Source: JABJAG01 sp965222215 (GTDB taxonomy: Bacteria; Pseudomonadota; Alphaproteobacteria; UBA6615). From it: a stretch of DNA of 64,000 bases. Positions within the stretch are counted from its first letter, which is position 1, and each line of letters opens with the position of its first letter. A program made the position numbers and the translations under genes. Where the stretch lies: positions 3,286,001-3,350,000 of the forward strand of contig OZ244931.1 of assembly GCA_965222215.1 (NCBI GenBank), written 5' to 3'. The notes beneath the pieces are model-generated. The model had not been told where the DNA came from and did not search any database. It saw only the letters and a list, made by a program, of their open reading frames with translations. Below, in pieces: positions 40,898 to 50,195 of the stretch.

Positions 40898-42382
40898 ATG
40901 ACGGACGCGCCAACGCTTCTCGCCATCGACCAGGGCACCACCAGCACCCGGGCCATCCTGTTCGACCGCGAAGGCACGCCGCTGGAGACGGCCCGGCGAG
41001 AGCTGCCGCAAATCTTCCCGCAGCCCGGCTGGGTGGAGCACGACCCCGAGGAGATCTGGTCCGCGACCGTCGACGTCTGCCGCAAGGTTCTTGCCGACCA
41101 AAAAAGCGTGGCGGCGGTCGGAATCACCAACCAGCGCGAGACCACAATTCTCTGGGACCGCGAAACCGGCCAGCCCATCCACAACGCGATCGTCTGGCAG
41201 GATCGCCGCACTGCGGATGCGTGTCGCGCTATTCGCGAGGCCGGACATACGGATGCCATCGCCGCACAGACCGGCCTGCTGCCCGATCCGTACTTTTCGG
41301 CCTCGAAGATCGCCTGGCTTCTCGACAATATCGACGGCGCGCGAACCCGGGCCGAGGCCGGAGAACTCGCCTTCGGCACCATTGACACTTTCCTGCTCTG
41401 GCGGCTGACCGACGCGGCGGTTCACGCCACCGACGCCACCAACGCCAGTCGGACGATGCTGTTCGACATTCACGAACAGGGCTGGTCCGACGAGATGCTC
41501 GAACTTTGGGATATACCCTACGCGATCCTGCCGGACGTGCGCGACAGCGCCGGCGACTATGGCGTCACATCACGCGATACCATCGGTGCGGAGATACCGA
41601 TCAGGGGTATCGCGGGCGACCAGCAGGCAGCGACTGTCGGACAGGCCTGTTTCGAGCCCGGCATGGTGAAAAGCACCTACGGCACCGGCTGCTTCGTGCT
41701 GATGAACACCGGTAACGAGGCCCCGATATCCGAAAACCGGCTACTCACGACCCTCGCCTATCGCCTTGACGGAAAACCGACCTATGCGCTGGAAGGGTCG
41801 ATCTTTGTGGCTGGCGCCGCCGTCCAATGGCTGCGCGATGCCCTGCAACTGATCGGCGCGGCCCCCGAGACCGAACCGCTCGCGCGCAATCTCGACGGCA
41901 ACCGTGGCGTCTACATGGTACCCGCCTTCGCCGGGCTCGGCGCGCCGCACTGGGACCCTGACGCCCGCGGTGCCATCCTCGGCCTGACACGCGATTCAGG
42001 CATCGCAGAAATCGCTCGCGCGACGCTGGAGGCCGTGGCCTACCAGACCCGGGACCTGCTCGACGCCATGTCGGCGGATCGCGGCGACCGGCCGGAAGCG
42101 ATCCGGGTGGACGGTGGCATGGCGGCAAACGACTGGCTGATGCAGTTCCTCACCGACATCCTGGACACGCCGGTCGAACGGCCGCAGGTGACGGAGACAA
42201 CCGCACTGGGCGCGGCGTGGCTTGCAGGCCTGGGCTGCGGCCTGTTCGACGGCCTCGATGAAGTAGCCGCGCTCTGGTCGAAAGATCGCGGCTTCGCGCC
42301 CGACATGGACGCCGACACCCGCAAAAACCTGCTCGCAGGCTGGCAGGATGCCGTCTCGCGAACGCTGACCGGCCGAGCCTGA
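40898..42382 (+). CDS. glpK: Glycerol kinase
   Basis: 494-residue FGGY-family kinase converting glycerol to sn-glycerol 3-phosphate. ATP-binding LAIDQGTTSTRAILFDREG starts the protein, IAGDQQAATVGQACFEPG holds the catalytic aspartate, and STYGTGCFVLMNTG is the second signature. The full length agrees with GlpK. glpD, glpF and glpR are not near; instead SemiSWEET precedes it. Another polyol or triose could be the substrate, but the sequence fits glycerol kinase well. Confidence 0.9.
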   Translation: MTDAPTLLAIDQGTTSTRAILFDREGTPLETARRELPQIFPQPGWVEHDPEEIWSATVDVCRKVLADQKSVAAVGITNQRETTILWDRETGQPIHNAIVWQDRRTADACRAIREAGHTDAIAAQTGLLPDPYFSASKIAWLLDNIDGARTRAEAGELAFGTIDTFLLWRLTDAAVHATDATNASRTMLFDIHEQGWSDEMLELWDIPYAILPDVRDSAGDYGVTSRDTIGAEIPIRGIAGDQQAATVGQACFEPGMVKSTYGTGCFVLMNTGNEAPISENRLLTTLAYRLDGKPTYALEGSIFVAGAAVQWLRDALQLIGAAPETEPLARNLDGNRGVYMVPAFAGLGAPHWDPDARGAILGLTRDSGIAEIARATLEAVAYQTRDLLDAMSADRGDRPEAIRVDGGMAANDWLMQFLTDILDTPVERPQVTETTALGAAWLAGLGCGLFDGLDEVAALWSKDRGFAPDMDADTRKNLLAGWQDAVSRTLTGRA

Positions 42383-42435
42383 TGGCTCGCTGGAAAACGG
42401 CGTCCTGTTTTCAACAAGTTGGATTTGGCTTTCCG

Positions 42436-42515
42436 GTCATTGCGAGGAGCGCAGCGACGAAGCAATCCAGAGCGGGCGTGTCGGCTCTGGATTGCTTCGC
42501 TTCGCTCGCAATGAC
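42436..42515. repeat. Palindromic repeat family A, copy 3
   Basis: 80-base element with outer arms GTCATTGCGAG and CTCGCAATGAC and inner arms GAAGCAATCCAGAGC and GCTCTGGATTGCTTC. It lies between glycerol kinase and the esterase gene. Confidence 0.9.
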
Positions 42516-42631
42516 AGCTTTTCCGTCAACCAACTGAAAATACACACTTCGTTTCAGGTCCGGATCTGACGGCGTTTGCGTTCACGCCGGGCGAGGCGGA
42601 TACTCGAACTCAGTTCTACCGGGGGTTTCGA

Positions 42632-43774
42632 ATGGACATACAGGGCGATTGCCATCCGAAGTTCGCGCGCGTGCGCGACGCACTTGCGGACAATTTTCGC
42701 GACCATGACGAGATCGGTACCGCTGTGGCTGTCTACCTCGGCGGCGAGAAGGTCGCCGACCTGTGGGCCGGACATATGGATGCCGACCGGACACGTCCGT
42801 GGCGCGAGGACACGCTGTGTATCATGTACTCCATCGCGAAGAGCATGTGCGCGACTTGCGTGCACATGCTCGCGGACCGGGGTCAGGTCGATCTGGAAGC
42901 GCCCGTCGCCACCTACTGGCCGGCATTCGCCCGGAACGGCAAGGAGGATGTGCTGGTCCGGCACATCCTGTCTCACAACTGCGGTGTGTGCTTCGCCGAC
43001 GCCGCCGAACCGGGGGATGTCTACGACTACGCCCGGATGATCGAGGTGCTGGAGGCGCAGGAACCGGCCTGGCCTGCGGGCAGCAAGGGCGCCTACAACA
43101 CGGTGAATATCGGGTTCCTCGCCGGGGAAATCGTGCGCCGTGTTTCGGGTAAATCTGTGCAGGCGTTTCTGCAGGAAAATGTTTGCCAGCCGCTTGGGGC
43201 CGACTACTTCATCGGCCTCACCGAAGGCGACCTCAACCGGGTCGCGGACCTCAGCCCCAACAAGGCGGGCAACGCCATGATGAGCCAGGGCAACGACGGG
43301 GAATCGACCTTGTCGCGCGCGTGGCGCCCGAATCCGAAGCCGTTCGGCACCGAGCAGCAGAACAGCGCAAAGTTTCGCACGTCGGGGATTCCGTCCTTTG
43401 GCGGCTTCGGGGAAGCCCGGGGCATGGCGCGCATCTACGCAGCACTGGCCAACGGCGGCGAGATCGACGGCATTCGCCTTCTTTCCGAAGATGCGGTCGC
43501 GCGCGCGACCGTCACCCAATGGGAACAGGACACGGACGGCATGACAGGCCGCCCGATGCGTTACGCCATGGGCTACGCGCAGAACCCGGCCGGCGCAAAA
43601 CTCTTCGGGCCCAACCCCGCCGCCTTCGGCCATCTCGGTTCCGGCGGTGCGCGCGCGCTGGCGGACCCCGACCGCAACCTCGCCATGTGCTTCGTCTCGA
43701 ACTACCAGAGCGAGGGCATGGGTGTCGGCGTACGTACCGAAGCTGTCGTCGACGCGGTGTTTGCGTGCGCCTGA
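42632..43774 (+). CDS. Beta-lactamase-fold serine hydrolase (EstB/class C-like)
   Basis: 380-residue protein of the serine beta-lactamase/penicillin-binding fold. The nucleophile motif SIAK is at residues 67-70; a tyrosine motif YNTVN follows GAYNTVNIGF, and the late GHLGSGGARALADP is the third conserved region. Without a signal peptide it is more likely an esterase or lactonase than a beta-lactamase. The ATG follows GGGGG at suitable spacing. Confidence 0.85.
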   Translation: MDIQGDCHPKFARVRDALADNFRDHDEIGTAVAVYLGGEKVADLWAGHMDADRTRPWREDTLCIMYSIAKSMCATCVHMLADRGQVDLEAPVATYWPAFARNGKEDVLVRHILSHNCGVCFADAAEPGDVYDYARMIEVLEAQEPAWPAGSKGAYNTVNIGFLAGEIVRRVSGKSVQAFLQENVCQPLGADYFIGLTEGDLNRVADLSPNKAGNAMMSQGNDGESTLSRAWRPNPKPFGTEQQNSAKFRTSGIPSFGGFGEARGMARIYAALANGGEIDGIRLLSEDAVARATVTQWEQDTDGMTGRPMRYAMGYAQNPAGAKLFGPNPAAFGHLGSGGARALADPDRNLAMCFVSNYQSEGMGVGVRTEAVVDAVFACA

Positions 43775-43816
43775 GGTCGGGAGTAGTGCCTGTGTCCGGC
43801 GGTTCGACCGAGAAGC

Positions 43817-43898
43817 CGTCATTGCGAGCGGAGCGAAGCAATCCAGGGCCGACGCGCCCGATCTGGATTGCTTCGTCGCGTAGCTCCTCGCAATGACG
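43817..43898. repeat. Palindromic repeat family A, copy 4, covering an MFS start codon
   Basis: 82-base element with arms CGTCATTGCGAG and CTCGCAATGACG. The ATG of the next gene (43893) lies within the right arm (GCAATGACG), so this copy appears to supply its start codon. Confidence 0.9.
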
Positions 43899-45146
43899 AT
43901 CGAAGGTGAAGACGATCCGAGCCCAAACGTCGTGACCGTCAGTCCGCAAATCAGCACCGCGCGGCGCCGGGTGCGGGACGCCACGCTGTATAGCTTTGGC
44001 GCGATTTCGGCCATGTCCATCGCCGCTGTCGCTCCGTCACTGCCGGACATGTCGCGGCATTTCGCCGATGTGCCGGACATTGACTTGCTGGCCCGACTGG
44101 TCGTCTCGATCCCCACCCTGTTGCTGGCGCTGGCCGGACCGGCCGTCGGGTTCATTGTCGACCGGACCGGGCGACGGCCGCTGCTGATCGCCGCGCTCCT
44201 GCTTTACGCCGCCTCGGGCGCGGTGCCGGTGATTCTCGACGACCTGCACGCCATCCTCGGCTCACGGGTCGCGCTCGGGCTGGCGATGGGCATCCTGTTC
44301 ACGCTCGCCCCGTCCCTGCTGGCCGACTACTACGACGACATCCCGTCGCGCCGCCGCGCCATCGCACGCTACGCCGCCGCGACTGCCAGCGGCGGGGTCG
44401 CCTTCGTGCTGCTGGGCGGGGTCATGGCGGACCTCCACTGGCGCGCGCCGTTCCTGCTCTATCTGGTCAGCCTCGCGCTGCTACCGACAATGCTCGCAAC
44501 GATCACGGAACCTATCCGAAAGTCCGCAGCGCCCGGCGATATCACGCAAGCCGCCGGGCCGAAGCGCACCCCGTGGCTCGCCGTTTTCGCGATCTACATC
44601 ATGGTGGCGGCGACCGGCGGGGTGTTCCTGCAGATGCCGCTCAACCTGCCTTTTCTGCTCGAGAATATCGGCATCGGACAGGCCAGCATCGCCGGCTACG
44701 CCATCGCCTGGCCGTTGCTGCTGATGGCGTTCCTCGGTCCGCTGTTTCCGAAGTTTCGCGCGCGCGCGTCGAACGCCTGGATCTACTGCTTCATCGCCAG
44801 CGGGCTGGCCATCGGCTACGCCGTGCTGGCCGTATCGAACGACCTGGCCCTTGTCGCACTCGGGCTGTTCGCATTCGGAGTGGGCATGAGCCAGATGTAT
44901 CCGAATTCGACGACCTGGCTGATGGGCCTAACGGACCCGGGCGTGCGCACGCGCGTCATCGGCGGGCTGACGACCGCCATCTATATCGGCCAGTTCGTGC
45001 TGCCCTTCGTGGCGCAGCCGATCATCCGCGAGGCCGGTATCCGGAACTCGTTCATGGCGCTGGTCGGCGTGCTGGTGTTCTTCGCGATCGCCGCACCGCT
45101 GGTATCCACGATCGCGACACGGCGGAACCCGCCTCAACCGTCGTAG
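43893..45146 (+). CDS. MFS transporter
   Basis: 417-residue carrier with about 12 membrane helices. RTGRRPLLIAALLLY after the second/third helix is the MFS loop signature. The first 27 residues are hydrophilic and begin inside a family-A repeat; a GTG at 43932 is an alternative start closer to the first helix and would avoid the repeat. No substrate can be given. It overlaps the convergent panE gene by 13 bases. Confidence 0.85.
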   Translation: MTIEGEDDPSPNVVTVSPQISTARRRVRDATLYSFGAISAMSIAAVAPSLPDMSRHFADVPDIDLLARLVVSIPTLLLALAGPAVGFIVDRTGRRPLLIAALLLYAASGAVPVILDDLHAILGSRVALGLAMGILFTLAPSLLADYYDDIPSRRRAIARYAAATASGGVAFVLLGGVMADLHWRAPFLLYLVSLALLPTMLATITEPIRKSAAPGDITQAAGPKRTPWLAVFAIYIMVAATGGVFLQMPLNLPFLLENIGIGQASIAGYAIAWPLLLMAFLGPLFPKFRARASNAWIYCFIASGLAIGYAVLAVSNDLALVALGLFAFGVGMSQMYPNSTTWLMGLTDPGVRTRVIGGLTTAIYIGQFVLPFVAQPIIREAGIRNSFMALVGVLVFFAIAAPLVSTIATRRNPPQPS

Positions 45147-46120
45147 CAGCCGGCCAGCCGTGCGCGCTGCTTCACGAGGCCCAGCACGGTATCGATGGTC
45201 GGGGTCGGCACGTCGACGATCCGCCCCAGCTCCTGCACCGACGCGACCAGCGCGTCGATCTCCATCGGACGGCCCAGCTCGAGGTCCTGCAGCATGGAGG
45301 TCTTGTGGTCGCCAACGTCGCGCGCACCCTCGATACGTTTTTCCACGTCGATGGCGAACTTCACGCCCAGCGCCTCGCCCACTGCCTGCGCCTCGATCAT
45401 CGAGGCGCGAATGACACCGCATACGTCCGGGTCGTCGATCATTTCGGCGAGCGTGCCGCCCGTGAGCGCCGAGATGGGATTCAGCGAGACGTTGCCCCAG
45501 ATTTTCACCCACATGTCGTCGCGGATGCGCGGGCGCACGGGAACGCGAAAACCGGCGCCTGACATCAGTTTCGAGAGCGCCTGCACACGCTCGGTCTTCT
45601 CGCCCGAGGGTTCGCCGATCGAGAACCGATTGCCATAGGCGTGATGGATCACGCCCGGCTCGGCGATTTCGGCGGCCGGGTAAACGACACAGCCAATCGC
45701 GCGCTCGGGACCGATCAGGTCCCACTGGCGATGACCTGGGTCGACAGATTCAACACGGGTGCCTTCGTATTCGCCTTCGAGCTTGTAGAAATACCACCAG
45801 GGCACGCCGTTCTGGGCCGTGACAAACGCCGTGTCGTCCCCCAGCAGCGGGGCCACCTTGTCAGCGACGGCAGCCGACGAATGGGCCTTCAGCGCCATGA
45901 TGACGTAGTCCTGCGGGCCGGCCTCTTCGGGGTCGTCCGTCGCGTTGACCTCGACCACATGTTCGGTGCCGTCCTTGTAGACGAGCTTCAGGCCGTTCTC
46001 GCGCATCGCGGCGAGATGCGGGCCGCGCGCGATACAGGTGACCTCGGCATCACCGGCGCGCGCGAGTTCCGCGGCCATATAGCCGCCGATCGCGCCCGCG
46101 CCGAACACACAGATCTTCAT
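45134..46120 (-). CDS. panE: 2-dehydropantoate 2-reductase family protein
   Basis: 328-residue NADPH-dependent ketopantoate reductase-like enzyme. The N-terminal motif CVFGAGAIGGYMAAELA binds the nucleotide, and VKIWGNVSLNPISALTGGTL holds the catalytic lysine. It may act in pantothenate synthesis or be a paralogue serving another 2-oxo acid, because panB/panC are not adjacent. It is 3 bases after the acyl-CoA ligase stop, suggesting one transcript. Confidence 0.85.
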   Translation of the reverse strand: MKICVFGAGAIGGYMAAELARAGDAEVTCIARGPHLAAMRENGLKLVYKDGTEHVVEVNATDDPEEAGPQDYVIMALKAHSSAAVADKVAPLLGDDTAFVTAQNGVPWWYFYKLEGEYEGTRVESVDPGHRQWDLIGPERAIGCVVYPAAEIAEPGVIHHAYGNRFSIGEPSGEKTERVQALSKLMSGAGFRVPVRPRIRDDMWVKIWGNVSLNPISALTGGTLAEMIDDPDVCGVIRASMIEAQAVGEALGVKFAIDVEKRIEGARDVGDHKTSMLQDLELGRPMEIDALVASVQELGRIVDVPTPTIDTVLGLVKQRARLAGCYDG

Positions 46121-46123
46121 CGC

Positions 46124-47635
46124 CTACAGCCCCAGCTTTTCGTGCAGTCCGATACGCTGCAGCTTGCCGGTGGCGCCTTTCGGGATTTCCTCCAGGAACA
46201 CGACCTTGCGCGGCACCTTGAAGTCGGCGAGATGTTCCGCTGCGAAGTCACGGATGTCGCCTTCACTGGCGTCCTGCCCTTCCTTGAGCACGATGGCCGC
46301 GGCGACCTCCTCGCCCAGCTTGTCGTGGGGCAGCGCGAAGGTCACCGCCTGGTCCACAGCCGGGTGGTCGAGCAGGATCTCGTCCACCTCGCGCGGGCTG
46401 ATCTTCTCGCCGCCACGGTTGATGATCTCCTTCAGGCGGCCGGTGATGCTGAGATAGCCCTCGTCATCGAAAACCCCCTGGTCGCCGGTGCGGAACCAGC
46501 CCTCGTTGAAAGCTTCCGCGTTGGCGGCGTCGTTAGCCTCGTAGCCTTTGGTGACGTTGTCGCCACGTATCACGATCTCGCCCGTCTGGCCGCGCTCGAG
46601 AATTTTTCCGGCCTCGTCCATGATCTCGACGTCCGGGCCAGCGGCCACGCCGACGGAACCCGGCTTGCGCGCGCCCGGCGGCAACAGGTTCGAGGCCATC
46701 TGATGGGCCGCCTCGGTCATGCCGTAGGATTCGATCACCGGCGCGTCGAAGGTTTCCTCCAGCGCCGCCATCACCTGCGGCGGCAGGGACGACGAGGACG
46801 AGCGGATGAACCGCAGGTCCATCGCCGCAACGATTTCTTCGTTGCGGCTCGCGCGCGACAGGATCGCCTGGTGCATGGTCGGAACCGCCGTGTACCAGTT
46901 GGGCTTCGCGTCCTCGAACCAGCGGAACACCTGCAGGGCGTTGAACCCCGGTGTGCAGTAGGTGCTGCCGCCCCCCGCCAGGCTGGACAGAACGGCCGCA
47001 ATCAGCCCGTGGATATGAAACAGCGGCATGATGTTCATGCAGCGGTCGTCACCGGACAGCGACAGCGTGTTGCCGATATTCCGCGCCGATGCGCAGACAT
47101 TGGTCTGGGACAGCGGCACGATTTTCGGCCGCGATGTCGTACCCGAAGTATGCAGCACCAGCGCGATGTCGTCGGCCTGGGCCGGTCCGGGGTTTGCCGC
47201 CGCGCCCTGGGCATCGCCCGAAATCTCGAACCCGCCCGCCGCCGCGCCGGACGGGACGGAGAGTTCGTACACGGCCACGCCCAGATCCTTCGCCACGGCA
47301 ATGGCCGGGGATTCGCTGCCCTCTTCCACGAACAGGGCCTTGGCGTTGAGGTCTTCGAGGTAGAAGCGAAACTCTTCAGCGCGATAGGCGGGGTTGAGCG
47401 GCGCCGTCGTCGCGCCCGCCCCCACGGCCACGAACGCGGCCGCCATCTCCGGGCCGTTCGGCAGCACGATGGCCACCCGGTCGTTGCGGCCGATTCCGAG
47501 GCCGTTTATGTCGGCCACGGTTTTCGCAGCAAGTTCACGCAAACCCGCATAGGTCAGCGGATCGCGTTCCGGGGCGGCCAGGGCCACCGCGTCATCCGCA
47601 CCACCGGCGATGAGATCGAGAATCGTTTCAGCCAT
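46124..47635 (-). CDS. Acyl-CoA synthetase (AMP-forming), Pcs60/AAE3-like
   Basis: 503-residue ANL-superfamily ligase. The P-loop LHTSGTTSRPKIVPLSQ, YGMTEAAHQ, GWFRTGDQGVF and the hinge KEIINRGGEKISPREVDE are seen, and PKGATGKLQRIGL includes the catalytic lysine. The overall pattern resembles oxalate-CoA ligases of the Pcs60/AAE3 type, but that assignment is uncertain. The ATG at 47635 is preceded by GGGCGGA. It forms a probable operon with the panE-like gene. Confidence 0.85.
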   Translation of the reverse strand: MAETILDLIAGGADDAVALAAPERDPLTYAGLRELAAKTVADINGLGIGRNDRVAIVLPNGPEMAAAFVAVGAGATTAPLNPAYRAEEFRFYLEDLNAKALFVEEGSESPAIAVAKDLGVAVYELSVPSGAAAGGFEISGDAQGAAANPGPAQADDIALVLHTSGTTSRPKIVPLSQTNVCASARNIGNTLSLSGDDRCMNIMPLFHIHGLIAAVLSSLAGGGSTYCTPGFNALQVFRWFEDAKPNWYTAVPTMHQAILSRASRNEEIVAAMDLRFIRSSSSSLPPQVMAALEETFDAPVIESYGMTEAAHQMASNLLPPGARKPGSVGVAAGPDVEIMDEAGKILERGQTGEIVIRGDNVTKGYEANDAANAEAFNEGWFRTGDQGVFDDEGYLSITGRLKEIINRGGEKISPREVDEILLDHPAVDQAVTFALPHDKLGEEVAAAIVLKEGQDASEGDIRDFAAEHLADFKVPRKVVFLEEIPKGATGKLQRIGLHEKLGL

Positions 47636-47757
47636 GAGTCCGCCCTGCCCCGTAAATGGTCGCGCCGCTTGTCTGCAGCGTTGCCTTATTGCATAGGCGA
47701 AACGGGGGCCCGTCCGCAACTTGCGGTAGCCGATTTATTCCAAATCAAGAGGAACCG

Positions 47758-48192
47758 TCAGACGCGAATATCGATCCGTGGCGTGGCGTCGGCGAAAACG
47801 ATTTCCTCACCCGGCAGGAAGAGGTCGTTGTCAAAGCTCATCGACGGATAAGCCTCGGCCGCCTGTCGAACGCTCGTGCGCGGCGTGACGGCCGTGTCGT
47901 CATGCTGACCGATGACCTGGGCGAAAAAGAGCGGGCTCGGGCCCCGGCGAACGAAATGACCGTTGGTCCGAGCCCGATCTTCACGACGGGTCTCCGCCTC
48001 CCCGGCAGCCGGGATGCGCGATGCAGCGCGGTCCTGGCGCACGGCGGTCTGGGAATCGTCACGATCGGTGTTCGGTGTCGCGGGCGCAAAAGCCGCACGA
48101 CGAACGGCGGCATCGGCAGCAGCCTTCAGGCGCGCTGCCTCGGCAGCGGCGCTTGCGTTCGTTCCGATACGGTCTGGAAGGTTGAGTGTCAC
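47758..48192 (-). CDS. Hypothetical alanine/arginine-rich protein
   Basis: 144-residue protein beginning with GTG (MTLNLPDRIGTNASAAAEAAR). The middle is charged and low in complexity, and the C-terminal part with SPLFFAQVIGQHDD and LFLPGEEIVFADATPRID looks conserved-domain-like. Small proteins with this layout occur in alphaproteobacteria, but I recognise no named family. The ribosome-binding site is weak. It is divergent from the GGDEF-EAL gene across an A/T-rich gap. Confidence 0.5.
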   Translation of the reverse strand: MTLNLPDRIGTNASAAAEAARLKAAADAAVRRAAFAPATPNTDRDDSQTAVRQDRAASRIPAAGEAETRREDRARTNGHFVRRGPSPLFFAQVIGQHDDTAVTPRTSVRQAAEAYPSMSFDNDLFLPGEEIVFADATPRIDIRV

Positions 48193-48457
48193 TTCGCGTC
48201 CAGAGTTGCGATTACCAGATACATCGAAATTTATATAAGTTTTCTTAAAGTTGGAATTCAGATTACTGACAATTTTATGTTTCGTTAACCATAACTACTT
48301 ATCGAGCATCGAATTTGACTGGGCAATTTTTGCCCATCGGCAATATGTCTCGGCAATTCTTACCCTTTGTTAAGAGATGGTGGGTTAAAACCGATGCCGA
48401 AGTCCCGCACAGGAAGTGCGGCTGAAGAATTCAGACCTCAGGTAGGAGGTACAGAAC
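48193..48457. promoter_or_regulatory. A/T-rich divergent control region with palindrome and direct repeats
   Basis: 265 bases clearly richer in A/T than the surroundings, between a divergent hypothetical gene and the GGDEF-EAL gene. TGGGCA-ATTTT-TGCCCA (48320-48336) is a perfect 6-base inverted repeat, and TCGGCAAT occurs twice (48337 and 48350). Both could be regulator sites. No clear promoter could be fixed. Confidence 0.4.
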
Positions 48458-50161
48458 GTGTCGGATCTGGCCCATATGGCCGTACCGGGTTTCCCGCAAA
48501 ACGAGGGCGAAAGCCACTCGCTGGCGGATCTTGTCGATCTGCTGGTGGCGTCAGGCGACCTCTTTTATGAGTGGGAGTTCACGACCGACGCGATGTCCTG
48601 GACGGGCGACGCGGCCGCGGTCGTCAAGATTTCGGACACGCGCGCACTGGAGACCGGCGACGGTTTCCTGAACCGCATCCACCCCGAAGACCTGCCGCAT
48701 CGCATGATCGCCCTCTCACGGCATCTCGAACAGGGCGAAACCTTCGACCGAGAATTCCGCATCCGGGACGATTCGGGACAATTCGTCTGGATCCAGGAAC
48801 GCGCCATCGCGACCAAGAGCGAGACCGGCAAGCCAATCCGCCTGACCGGGACCCTGCGCAACATCGACCCGCTCAAGAAATCCGAGCAGGAGGCAAGTTT
48901 TCTCGCCAACCATGATGCGCTGACGGGACAGTACAACCGCCTGCGCCTTCGCGAATCACTCGAACACGCAATCACCCAGAGCCAGCTCACGCGCCAGCAG
49001 GGCGGCATGCTCCTCGTCGGCCTCGACAAACTCAATGCCGTCGCGGACGTCTATGGCGAAGACTCGGCGGATTCGATCGTCCTGGCGGTCGCCAGGCGGA
49101 TCGAGGAATGCATGCGCTCGGGCGATATCGTCGGCCGCGTCGGGTTCGACCGCTTCGCCGTCATCGTCAACCGGTGCAGCCGCTCCGAACTCACGACCGT
49201 CGCCGGCCGCTTCCTCGCCGCCATCCGCGAGAACCCCGTGTCGACGCCCTCCGGCGCGATGACCGTTACCGGCTCCGTCGGGATTGCCGTCTTCCCCGAC
49301 GACGGCAATTCCGCGCGCGAGGTCGTGGCCCGTGCCGACGACGCCCTGCGCGGCGCCCGGCGCCTGGGATGTGACTGTTACCTCGAATACAGCGACGTGC
49401 CGCAACACACGCGCACCGAACGGCCGGACCTCGTGGTCGCGGAACAGGTGAAACAGGCGCTGAAGGAAAACCGTTTCAAGCTGGCGTTCCAGCCCGTCGT
49501 ATCTTCATCGACCGGCGACGTCGCTTTCTATGAAGGCCTCGCCCGGATGATCGATCCGGACGGCGCGCCGATCGCGGCCGGAAGTTTCGTCCCGGTTGTC
49601 GAGCAGATGGGCCTGATGCGGCTGATCGACCGAAAGGTGCTCGACCTGGGGCTCGACACCCTGGAGGAACATCCGGACACCAATCTCTCGATCAATGTGT
49701 CCGGCATGACCGCCGCCGACCCCGTCTGGCTCCGTCGACTGGAGGATCGCCTTCGCGACCGCCGCGACCTCGCCCGGCGCCTGATCCTCGAGATTACCGA
49801 GACCGTCGCCCTCGACGATATGGACGAGGCGTCCCGCTTCGTCTCGTCGCTCACGGAATTCGGTTGCCGGGTCGCGCTGGACGATTTCGGGGCCGGGTTC
49901 ACCTCATTCCGCCACCTGCGGTCGCTGAACGTGGCGATGGTCAAGATCGACGGATCCTATATCCGCGACATCCTGAACAACCCCGAGAACCTTCTGTTCG
50001 TGCGCACCCTCGTGAACCTCGCCAAGGGCATCGGGCTCGAATGCGTGGCCGAATGGGTGGAAAACGCGGAAGAGGCCGAGCTCCTGCGCGACGAAGGCAT
50101 TGACCTGCTACAAGGCTGGCACTGCGGAAAACCGGAAATCGATCCGGCGTGGAAACGCTAG
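48458..50161 (+). CDS. PAS-GGDEF-EAL protein with degenerate GGDEF motif
   Basis: 567-residue cyclic-di-GMP-type signalling protein: an N-terminal PAS-like sensor (about 30-135), a GGDEF domain (about 150-310) and an EAL domain (about 325-565). The cyclase signature is VGFDRF at residues 228-233 instead of GGDEF, so synthesis is unlikely. The EAL motif is EGL at 359-361. Other phosphodiesterase motifs are kept (SINVSG, LEITET, DDFGAGFTSF, KIDGSYI), so hydrolysis is possible. No membrane segment is seen. GTG start with TAGGAGG upstream. Confidence 0.9.
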   Translation: MSDLAHMAVPGFPQNEGESHSLADLVDLLVASGDLFYEWEFTTDAMSWTGDAAAVVKISDTRALETGDGFLNRIHPEDLPHRMIALSRHLEQGETFDREFRIRDDSGQFVWIQERAIATKSETGKPIRLTGTLRNIDPLKKSEQEASFLANHDALTGQYNRLRLRESLEHAITQSQLTRQQGGMLLVGLDKLNAVADVYGEDSADSIVLAVARRIEECMRSGDIVGRVGFDRFAVIVNRCSRSELTTVAGRFLAAIRENPVSTPSGAMTVTGSVGIAVFPDDGNSAREVVARADDALRGARRLGCDCYLEYSDVPQHTRTERPDLVVAEQVKQALKENRFKLAFQPVVSSSTGDVAFYEGLARMIDPDGAPIAAGSFVPVVEQMGLMRLIDRKVLDLGLDTLEEHPDTNLSINVSGMTAADPVWLRRLEDRLRDRRDLARRLILEITETVALDDMDEASRFVSSLTEFGCRVALDDFGAGFTSFRHLRSLNVAMVKIDGSYIRDILNNPENLLFVRTLVNLAKGIGLECVAEWVENAEEAELLRDEGIDLLQGWHCGKPEIDPAWKR

Positions 50162-50195
50162 CGGGTCCGAAATCGCGCGGCGCGTACGCCGATAC

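Noticed and set aside
42632..43774. True beta-lactamase resistance gene
   Set aside because: There is no signal peptide and the motifs fit EstB-type esterases better.
45641..47851. 736-residue plus-strand open frame
   Set aside because: Antisense to the panE-like and acyl-CoA ligase genes, which carry complete motifs.
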